Assembly (NCBI RefSeq): GCF_002575655.3
Contig: NC_053035.3
Location: 380,843,792 to 380,907,791, forward strand
Reading direction: 5' to 3'
Length of the DNA stretch: 64,000 nucleotides
Source of the DNA: Aegilops tauschii subsp. strangulata
Taxonomy: Eukaryota; Streptophyta; Magnoliopsida; Poales; Poaceae
Positions 56,656 through 64,000 of the stretch are shown piece by piece. The first letter of the stretch is position 1. Each line of letters opens with the position of its first letter. A program made the translations under genes and the position numbers. The notes beneath the pieces are model-generated. The model worked only from the letters and a program-made list of their open reading frames with translations, had not been told where the DNA came from and ran no database searches.

Positions 56656-57189
56656 AAATTGAACACCTCAATCGAGTAGCATGTTGTTTAGTATTATAGT
56701 ACTCCATGAACATGTTGAAAGTCAAATTAATGAACTTGTTTGATATACGCATATATCCGTTCATGTGTGGATTGCAGACAACATGTTCTCCAATTTAAAT
56801 ATTTGAATGCAAGTTTATATCGAAACATGGTTTATATCAGTCGTTGATGCATAAAACGCGACCTCCCCCTCTCCCGGACTCTTGTTCTATCTCTCTCTCT
56901 CTCCGACAATCTTCAATTCTGTCGCATGCATCCGACACAAAAACCTTGTTGGTCCCTCTCCCTTGCTCTCCATCTCTCTCTCTCTCTTTGTGTGTGTGTG
57001 GGGGGTCTTTCTAGTTCGCATGCATATATACACCATCTATAGGTCTCTCTCGCACACTATGTATGATACTCTAGCTAGTCCAAGCTAGATATCTTGGTTG
57101 CACTCATTGTACGCACACAAATTCCTTGGCTCTTTGCCCGTAACTCTCTCACGCACCACTCTGTCATCTCGGAGCTCTTCCCCCCTCTC
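56656..57189. other. Right flank of the array; unique then CT-rich DNA
   Basis: AT-rich unique sequence to about 56860, then microsatellite-like CT and TG runs (CTCTCTCTCTC near 56890 and 56980; TGTGTGTGTG near 56991). No gene seen. Confidence 0.6.
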
Positions 57190-58110
57190 TCAAACTCTCC
57201 ATCCACCTGGGTCACACATACACATGCATATCTCACTCGCACTCGATAGGCCCATCTAAAACTCTATCTCTCTCCCTCGTTCTCTCTCCATCTCACACGC
57301 ACACACACACACACACACAATCTCATGCCTAGCTAGCCAAGTATGATGGTCTCTCACTCAATTGCAGGCACACGCAGTCCCCCCTATAAGTATATGACTA
57401 GCTAATCTTAGTCTCCATCACAAAGTTGTGCATGGTCTATCTCGATTTCTCTCGGGGCATCTTTCTATCGCGCACGCACTCCCTCGATCTCCCACCCATA
57501 TAGTCCCCTCACGATCTCGAGGGGATCTCTCTATCACAAACACACCCTCTCTCCCTCCCCATGCGTCCATGCCATCCATGTGTCCCTCTTGACCTTTGTT
57601 CCTTGTTGGTCAGACCTCTATTGGACATGTGCTACAGGGGTGTCTCTCTCCATTGCAAACAATCACACACTAGCTATCTTCGTGTATCTCCTCGCCTCGC
57701 TTTTCCATCTCGGAGATGCATGCGTGATATGTTCGCATAAGAAACGAAAAAACACACACTCTCTCTAATTTATCGTTTGTTGTCACTTTCTCTTTCACAC
57801 ACATACTCTTTTTGCACACTTACTCATTCTCCTTCACACGCACTTGATCTGTCTCAACTTAGGCACTCTCCTCTGTTCATAGCATATAGATTTATTGAAA
57901 AGTCAAACATCACAAAGTTTGACCATGTACGTGGAGAAAAACAATTACATCTAGTACGGCAAACATATACCATTAGATTCACCATGAGATGTAGTTTTGT
58001 ATGATGTATCTTTGGTATTGTAGATATAAATAACATTTGCGTAAACCTGATCAAAGTTTCCAAAGTTTGACTTCTAAAAATTTACATGCACTGCATTATC
58101 GAGCGGATGG
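57190..58110 (+). repeat. 0.9-kb segmental duplication, copy 1
   Basis: It aligns, with many gaps, to 58620-59490 at an offset near 1.4 kb. Shared landmarks include CACACATACACATG (57211 and 58635), CTCGGGGCA, CGATCTCCCACCCAT and the pair TTGACCA/TGGTCAAA-type MITE sequences at the right end. It includes a (CA)n run at 57300-57318. Open frames here are low-complexity. Confidence 0.7.
57880..58110. mobile_element. Truncated Mariner/Stowaway-type MITE (copy 1)
   Basis: AAAGTCAAAC, AAGTTTGACCA, a TTTGGTATTGTAGATAT block and CAAAGTTTGAC occur in the order seen in a common Triticeae MITE group. The second copy at 59262-59490 keeps the right end ACGGAGGGAG followed by TA. The left ends are not recognisable. 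Confidence 0.6.
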
Positions 58111-58239
58111 AATATCTCTTTCCCCCTCTCAGCTATCTGACGCACCACTCAGCCTTATCGGGGCTCCTCAATCTCTCTCCAACTTTATTGGTCATTTTGG
58201 TTCGTGACCTGACCCTCATGCCTTGATGGCCAGTACTGC

Positions 58240-58600
58240 CTGGTGTGGAGGTGAGATGTAAAATATTTCTGCCTGGCCAGGCTTGTGTGGTGCTGAAGCG
58301 TTTGGTTCATGCCTGGGCCAAGCAAAGCATCAACGTCCCAACAATCAATCCATGCAGCAACTATTTTATGCTAATATCCATCCATGTTGCTGTTAGCCTC
58401 GTGGCCGCACGACCAGGCACGGCCAGGCGTTCGAAATCAGTCGCCTGGGCCAGGCTACTTGCAGTGTCTGGAGTCCAGCCAGGCTAATTATAGTGCAAGG
58501 GAACCCAGGCCAAGCAGGCTTTCTTTTTCACATGGTAGCAACCAAACAAGCGTGCATGAAATCCAGGCACAACCCCAGGCCAGGCAAGAGATGCTCAGGA
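58240..58600. mobile_element. Foldback element, possible hAT-type MITE
   Basis: Left part GCCTGGCCAGGCTTGTGTGG and right part CCCAGGCCAGGC are inverted; both also carry GTTTGGTT or its inverse AACCAAAC at similar depth. No clean target duplication was found. It lies between the two copies of the segmental duplication. Confidence 0.35.
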
Positions 58601-58619
58601 TGCAAGCCAAACTGACCTT

Positions 58620-59490
58620 ATATCTCCCTGGTTCACACATACACATGTCTCGCTCACGCTATACATATAGACCCATCCAACACTCTCCGCCCTTGTTCTC
58701 TCTCCATGTGACACGCACCCCCCTAAGTACCATAATCCCTCACTCCATCATAGGCGCAAGCACTCCCCCCTCCTAAGTATGACTATCTCTTACTAGCCAT
58801 CAGGAACACACGTATTGTCTCCTTCCATCCATATGTCTATCTCGGTATCTCTCGGGGCAACTTCTATCGCGCACACACCTTGTCACTCGATCTCCCACCC
58901 ATGTAGTCCCATCACGATCTCCTGGGGATCTCTCTATGACAAACATACACTCTCTCCTCCCCATGTCTGCATTTTCTCCGCACGTCTCTCTCGACCTCAC
59001 TCCGTTGTTTGTCAGACCCCTCTTGGCCACGTGCTAGGGGTCTTGCTCTCTCGGTTCCAAACAACCACACACTATCTCCTCACCTTGCCTCCGTTGTCGA
59101 AGATGCATGTGTGATATGTTTGCATAAGACACGCACGCTTTTTCTCTACTTTTATCATGTGTTGTCCATGTCTCTTTCACACACGCACACACACTTTTTT
59201 CACTCACTCTTTCTATATATATCTCTCTCTCTAGTTAGGGACTCTGTCACGTCCATAAGCATATGGATGTTTTGAAAAGTCAAACCTCAGAAAAGTTTGA
59301 CCAAGTATATGTGGAGAAAAACATTTACATCTGGAACGATCATTAGATTCATCACAACATGTACTTACTTCATACTATCATTTATCTTTGGTATTGTAGA
59401 TATAAGTAATTCTTTATAAACTTGGTCAAAGTTTCAAAAGTTTGACTTTAAAAAAATGTTGGAACTACATTATCGAACGGAGGGAGTAGC
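58620..59490 (+). repeat. 0.9-kb segmental duplication, copy 2
   Basis: Counterpart of 57190-58110, ending with a MITE fragment (59262-59490) whose right end ACGGAGGGAG is followed by TA. CT-rich. No gene. The frames at 58384-58776 and 58815-59114 are low-complexity. Confidence 0.7.
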
Positions 59491-59908
59491 TCTTTCTCTC
59501 TCTCTCTGCTATCTCTCACGGGCCTCCCCTCTCACTCGAACTCTCTATACCGACGGATTATACGCTCACTGTGTCAGCGTATAGCTCTGTATATTGTTTA
59601 GTTGACCGGTCAACCAATCCACATGCTGCCTTGTCAGCTCGTGTTCTGTATCTTCGTGTGCTGGCCCATGTGGCAGTGGGTGAAAATAAGTAAACTAGAG
59701 GGCCATCTGGCACGCGGTGAGTAAACAAAGTTGAAACCACTCGGGGTAGCACCCCGCACGCTAGTAAATTGAGGGCGCATTGAGGACACACTTCTTGCGC
59801 GTGAAGGATGCACTCGCGCACAATTCACCACTGCGCGGCGGCATGCACAGAAGGACGCACTCGCACACACACCAGCACACGTGTACACCGGCGTCGCCGC
59901 CGGTTGAG
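59491..59908 (+). promoter_or_regulatory. 5' flank and probable leader of the F-box gene
   Basis: A CT-rich start is followed by low-copy sequence. No clear TATA box; TGTATATTG near 59590 is weak. The gene's frame extends in phase back to an ATG at 59780, but the extra 43 residues are His/Thr/Arg-rich leader-like sequence, so this part is better read as 5' untranslated. Confidence 0.4.
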
Positions 59909-62453
59909 ATGGACGGCGAGGCAGCCAACAAGCAGAGGCGCCTCGAGCCAAAACCGCATCCGGCGAGCCTGGACTTCATCAGCAGCCTCCCCGATGACAT
60001 GCTGCTCGTCATCATCGGCCTCCTCCCCACCAAATCTGCTGTGCAGACAGCCCTGCTCTCCCGGCGGTGGCGCCCCCTTTGGCGCTGCATCCCCGTCAAC
60101 CTCACCGTCGATAGCTGCCTCTGCGACAGGGATTGCAAACGCATGGCCGCAGTCTCCAAGACCCTTTCATCGCACCTTGGGCCAGCCAAATGCCTTGACA
60201 TCCGCAAGGTCCAACCCAAGTTTGACGAGTGGTTCTTATCCCCCGCCCTAGATCAGCTCGAGGAGCTCAGCTTTGAAGCTGGACGATGTCGCTCTCTACC
60301 GCCGTCCGCGCTCCGCCTCACGCCAACGCTGCGCCGCGCCAGCTTCAGCTCCTGCTATCTTCCCCAGATTAATGTCGTGCCCGCCCTTCTTCTCCCTCAA
60401 CTCAAGCAGCTCGACCTCTTCGACGTTTTCGTCTCGAAGAAGGCTATGGAGCACCTGCTCCCCAGCTGTACTGCGCTCGAGTACCTTCGTCTTGAGCAGA
60501 TCCACGGGTTCATTAGCCTCCACATCGCCTCGACGAATCTCCGATGGATTTATGTGTCTTGCTGGCCCCGCAACAAGACATCAATTGGGAAGAGTTCACT
60601 CCAGCTGTTCCACGTTATGGTCATTGAGAATGCCCTTTTCCTTGAGAGATTGCTTGTATCTGATCTAGAAGGTCCAACAGAAATCAGGGTCATTGACGCG
60701 CCAAAATTGACAGCGTTGGTGTACTCGTCTTCCAAATTCTCCGAACTCTTTATTGGATCCGTAATCGTTCAGGTACAACACTCATCTTCTTCTCCATCTT
60801 CTTGAAATTAACATTTTTAAATTTCTTCTTGATGTATTTACAACCATCTTCCAGAAAATGATTCCCACAAGCTTGACCCAGTCCAAGCGCACAGTGAAGA
60901 TCTTAGCAGTAAAATCTATCGGCCCCAATCTGGATCAAGTTGTTGGATTCCTTACATGCTTTCCATGCACGGAGAAGCTACTCATCGAGGTGAAACTTCT
61001 TTCCTATAAGTAAACGGTAATCACAACGTAGCTCAATTTTTTCGTAATTTTCCCAAATGACGATGACAAGTGTAGTGTTCAAAACTGCATCTATGCACTG
61101 CACTGAATGAAATGTTTTAAGTATTTTTTCTCACGTGATCACCTGCATCGTTTTTATGCTGTACTACTATAGTAGCCTAGGCTAGTCATAGTGGAAAGTA
61201 ACTTAGACTACTCCAGTAACTCTATGGTTACCCTAAGAGCAAGTACTACCTCCGTCCTGGTTTACTCTTCCAATTTTGTAGTATCAAAATTTGACCATAT
61301 ATTTAACTGACAAAATGTTAATGCATGTCACTAAGAACTATATCGTTGGATTCGTATTTGAACATAATTTCAAATGGTGTAATTTTTAGTGACATGCATT
61401 GGCATTTTATTAGGTAAATCTATGGTCAAAATTTTATACTAAATACGAGGTAGTATTCCCTCCGTCCCAAAATTCTTGTCTTACATTTGTTTAGATACGG
61501 ATGTATCTAACACTAAAATGTAACTAGATACATCCGTATTTAGACAAATTTAAGACAAGAAATTTGGGACGGAGGGAGTACAAAAGTGGGCTATGTAGGC
61601 CAAACCATGTGCCAAATTCACTTGTGATGCATTTGGCATCGATGCCCCTCCATTGCTCACCTGGTGCCCCAATCTGGATCACCTACTTTGCTCCGGTGCC
61701 AAATTAACTCATGCAATGAAAAAACACTGCGTGGGAGAGAGAGAGGACTGAGGCAATAAAAAAACACTTGTTTGGGAGAGTGAGAGGCTGGTGTAGTTGG
61801 TTTGATTGATTTGTTTATACATGTGGGTCTGTGTGCACAGCGGTGCCAACTCTCTCACATCGCGAGAGCAGTGCCAAAATCTTTTGATTTGACATTGATG
61901 CGTATTATGTGGCATACTTTTGCGAAATATGGCATCGACCACATAGTGGAAGGCAACAAATGCCCAAGCTCTTCACGTGCTCCTAGTTAAATGAGAGGAA
62001 ACAGAAATAGAGAGAGAGAGAGAGTGAGTGAAAAACTATCACTAGCTAGCCAACCCTATCGCATGAGCGACTGATATTGGTACCTCTTGATGACACGGCA
62101 ATCTTATACAGCCAACTGCTCTAATATGTTCTCTTCTTTTGCAGATAAAAAAAGACCTGAAAGTGAAAAATGTGCTGCACTATAACAATCTCATCGAATG
62201 CCTTGATCTCCATCTTACAGAAATTGATTTGATCAACTACCGAGGCAGCACATCTGAGATTAAATTGGCCAGGTTCTTTTTTCTGGAGGCAAGAGTGCTC
62301 AAGGTAATGAGGTTTGGCGTTCTCTGGCGCAACAATGAATGGCGTGCTGATCACCGTAAGCGTCTAAGCCTAAATGACAAAGTCCCCACAGAAGCTGAAT
62401 TTGTTTTTGAAACATCAAGCGGCCAGAGACTCGAAAACTTATTTGCCCATTAG
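59909..62453 (+). CDS. F-box/LRR (FBD-like) protein gene, three exons, 435 residues
   Basis: Exons 59909-60772, 60855-60989 and 62145-62453; both introns are GT-AG and lie in phase 0 (TTCAG/GTACAA to TTCCAG; ATCGAG/GTGAAA to TTTGCAG). The F-box is at about residues 26-60 (LPDDMLLVIIGLLPTKSAVQ, then SRRWRPLWR), the part that binds SKP1 in SCF ubiquitin ligases. Leu-rich repeats follow (LKQLDLFDVF, LEYLRLEQI, LRWIYVS). The C-terminal exon has the CLDLHLTEIDLINYRG and FFFLEARVLKVMRFGV pattern typical of FBD-type grass F-box proteins. Start chosen at MDGEAANKQRR, the usual opening in this family. Length is normal for the family. Predicted role: substrate receptor for protein ubiquitination; substrate unknown. 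Intron 2 (1,155 bp) contains two MITEs. It looks intact, and is the only clear host gene in the window. Expression was not testable. Confidence 0.82.
61246..61453. mobile_element. Stowaway-type MITE, 208 bp, in F-box intron 2
   Basis: Ends CTACCTCCGTCCTGG and AATACGAGGTAG, TA on both sides (61244-61245 and 61454-61455). Inner inverted motifs AATTTTGA.CATA/TATGGTCAAAATTT match a common Triticeae MITE family. Confidence 0.85.
61456..61578. mobile_element. Stowaway-type MITE, 123 bp, in F-box intron 2
   Basis: Ends TTCCCTCCGTCCC and GGGACGGAGGGAG are near-perfect inverted repeats. TA at 61454-61455 and 61579-61580. Inner CGGATGTATCTA and TAGATACATCCG are also inverted. The left TA is shared with the previous MITE. 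Confidence 0.92.
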
Positions 62454-63117
62454 TGACTTGTCAGGGCGGTGGATTTTGGTTTGTACGATAATGCTGCATC
62501 CACCTAAAGTAACGAAAGTTCTTACGTAAACTTCCTAGTAATTCCCTCTTCGTAGGTGCAGCATTACTCCTAACATTTGTAATATCAGTTTGAAACTTGT
62601 AATATTGCTGTGTCCTATTCCTGCGTTTTCAAAATCCTGCGAATCAAACAGGTCCTGAGTTGGTGATGATGTTATGCCTCCCATCTTTCACCAATAGCCA
62701 TCGGATCTAGATCGGACGCATACAAACCAAGCTTCTCCATTTTTGCAAAAAGATGCCCGCACTTGTTCCCTATTTACAAACAACTCCTTGTCTCTCACAA
62801 TCAGCCTTATCTCCTCCCCGCCACATCTAGAAGGCCGTGGAAAAATCTGGCGCGACGGCCGCTGCCGGCGCCGTCCACCCCCAGTCTTGGTGTTTCGTGC
62901 AATGCACGGTCATCTACGCACAGGAAATTATGTCGAACAGGGCTAGTTGTAAGAAGGCTAGCTCTACAGCCATGATGGTAGTGACTGCAGACGGTGAGGC
63001 TGACTATGGTATGCCGAACATGGCGCCTATACTCAGGTGTCATCTCCGGCGCAGGGTCTTGTCATTTCACTGAGGAGCATCACGTAATAATTTGACCAGC
63101 GGGTAGTACAGTGCTAG
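62454..63117. other. 3' flank of the F-box gene
   Basis: No convincing gene. A 78-codon frame (62837-63073) is unrecognised and overlaps equally long frames in other phases. The 3' untranslated end and polyadenylation of the F-box gene should lie in the first few hundred bases. Confidence 0.45.
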
Positions 63118-63165
63118 TACTCCTACTACATTGGTAGTACTACTACTAGTACTAGTAGCACCACC
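63118..63165 (+). repeat. Imperfect TAC/TAG triplet repeat
   Basis: TACTCCTACTAC, then GTAGTACTACTACTAGTA and similar triplets; it can fold back on itself. Simple-sequence DNA. Confidence 0.6.
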
Positions 63166-63189
63166 GTCTGGATTTACGAGTACTATCAC

Positions 63190-63605
63190 GTCCATCTGGA
63201 TTTTAGTATTTGACTAGCAATATCTAGTAATGCATGTCACAAAAAATGTACTACTCCCTCTGTAAATAAATACATGGTGTTTTATTCCTATCGGCGAGAG
63301 AACTTAATGTCTTTTTGCTAACTAGAGTACTAATAGGATTACATGCAATGAACTAAACATTGCATGTCATGTTTGGTAGTCTCAAGTCATTGAAAGCATG
63401 CACGGCCCACATCTCTCATTGGTTGATACGTCACGAAATAAGAAACAAGGAGGGAGTTAATGCACCATGCCTAAGTGTTTTGGGATTATTTGGTTTTCGT
63501 AAGGTAACTTACACAACATTTTTGTTTACATGCATTAACATTTTATTAGTTAAATCAAAGGTCAAAACTTGGCGCAAAATGCTAAGGGGACCAATAAACC
63601 AGTAA
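63190..63605. mobile_element. Nested MITEs
   Basis: The outer MITE is related to 61246-61453 (AATGCATGTCAC at 63230 on the left; GCATTAACATTTTATTAGTT at 63532 on the right, AAACCAG near 63600). A second TA-flanked MITE with ends CTCCCTCTGTAAATA (63254) and AACAAGGAGGGAG (63456) lies inside it. The 81-codon frame at 63360-63605 spans this repeat and is not a gene. Confidence 0.6.
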
Positions 63606-63895
63606 ACATCAAACTTCTCACGTTTGGCCCCAACTAGAGGTCCGGTGAGATGACTATACTGCACCGGCACGGAGGGGGATGCAGCTTTATTGACTTACTG
63701 GAACAGCCTTTGGGTGAATGACACGTGGGCCCAAGGGGTGGCTGGCCCACCTATCGTACAGCCAAAGGTAGGTGCAGTAGAGGGCCGAGGAGTAGTACAA
63801 AATCCTACGCACCTACGCACGCTAACCAAGGGCAAGAGTGATCACTCGAATCGCAAGATCAGTTGACTAGAAGCTAAGCTAGACCCGTGGAGGCG
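63606..63895 (+). promoter_or_regulatory. Possible promoter and leader of the edge gene
   Basis: Low-copy sequence with CCACGTGT-like ACACGTGGGC (63721-63730), which contains the CACGTG core of a G-box. No clear TATA box. Confidence 0.3.
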
Positions 63896-64000
63896 ATGAG
63901 CGCGAGCATCAGCCGGCTGTGCCAGATGGTCCACGACGCCGGCCTGCGGCCCTGCACCGAGGAATGTCTCCAGGTAGTATTGCTTGAGGCCGCCAGGGTG
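63896..64000 (+). CDS. Start of a possible gene, cut by the window end
   Basis: The ATG at 63896 opens MSASISRLCQMVHDAGLRPC and stays open to the last base (35 codons). The GC-rich third codon positions and the phrase LLEAARV look like a real grass exon, with leader-like sequence and a purine-rich start context (GGCGATGA). A possible donor, CTCCAG/GTAGTA, lies at 63973. I do not recognise the family from this much sequence. Confidence 0.45.
   Translation, partial: MSASISRLCQMVHDAGLRPCTEECLQVVLLEAARV

Noticed and set aside
56882..59275. Several frames of 60-130 codons
   Set aside because: They are made of Ser/Leu/His from CT and CA microsatellite DNA; no gene.
59780..59908. An in-frame upstream start for the F-box protein
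   Set aside because: The added residues are His/Thr-rich and unlike F-box N-termini; MDGEAANKQRR fits the family better.
59761..60219. A 152-codon minus-strand frame and other frames over 59780-60670
   Set aside because: They are shadows of the GC-rich first exon of the F-box gene.
1..64000. tRNA, rRNA or other structural RNA genes
   Set aside because: None was recognised by eye; only primer sites complementary to tRNA ends were seen.

Overview
The window is plant nuclear DNA, almost certainly from a Triticeae grass (wheat, Aegilops or barley group). The evidence is deep nesting of long-LTR gypsy elements, CACTA transposons with CACTACA termini, many Stowaway-type MITEs (CTCCCTCCGT ends, TA duplications), and only one clear host gene, an F-box gene near the right edge. 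No bacterial or organellar features were seen.

Layout, left to right. (1) 1-4026: a long LTR of a minus-oriented retrotransposon inserted in the gag of the next element. (2) 4027-25015: two Tat-lineage Ty3/gypsy elements, one inside the other. Element 1 (4027-11104 plus 24555-25015) lacks most of pol. Element 2 (11105-24554) has both LTRs and a complete but broken gag-protease-RT-RNaseH-integrase set. Element 2 sits 59 bp inside the 3' LTR of element 1. Both carry a multi-exon gene on the opposite strand, with its own TATA box and conserved splice donors. (3) 25016-33194: leader and gag of a third gypsy element, split by a 6.65-kb CACTA transposon (26398-33050; 29-bp inverted ends, GGG duplication). 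That CACTA holds a 662-bp tandem array and captured exons of a YebC/TACO1-like gene. (4) 33195-36106: a 2.7-kb LTR, primer site and the first 35 codons of gag of a fourth retrotransposon, cut by the 5' end of a second CACTA (36107). (5) 38393-56655: four near-identical tandem copies of a 4.56-kb block that carries the 5' part of a minus-strand gene of unknown function; its 3' exon survives only once, at 37711-38043. (6) 56656-59490: CT/CA-rich low-complexity DNA with an old 0.9-kb duplication and MITE pieces. (7) 59909-62453: a three-exon F-box gene with two abutting MITEs in intron 2. (8) 63896-64000: the start of a possible gene cut by the window edge.

How it fits together. Insertion order can be read from the nesting: third gypsy first, then element 1, then element 2 and the minus-strand LTR element; the CACTA and the fourth retrotransposon entered the same gag independently. 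Nearly all gag-pol frames are dead, mostly through CAG to TAG and CGA to TGA changes expected from deamination of methylated cytosine. The items most worth a second look are the 4 x 4.56-kb array with its CCA microhomology junctions, the spliced antisense genes of the Tat elements, and the captured YebC/TACO1 exons.

Transposon family names are given only at superfamily or lineage level, because no database search was possible.
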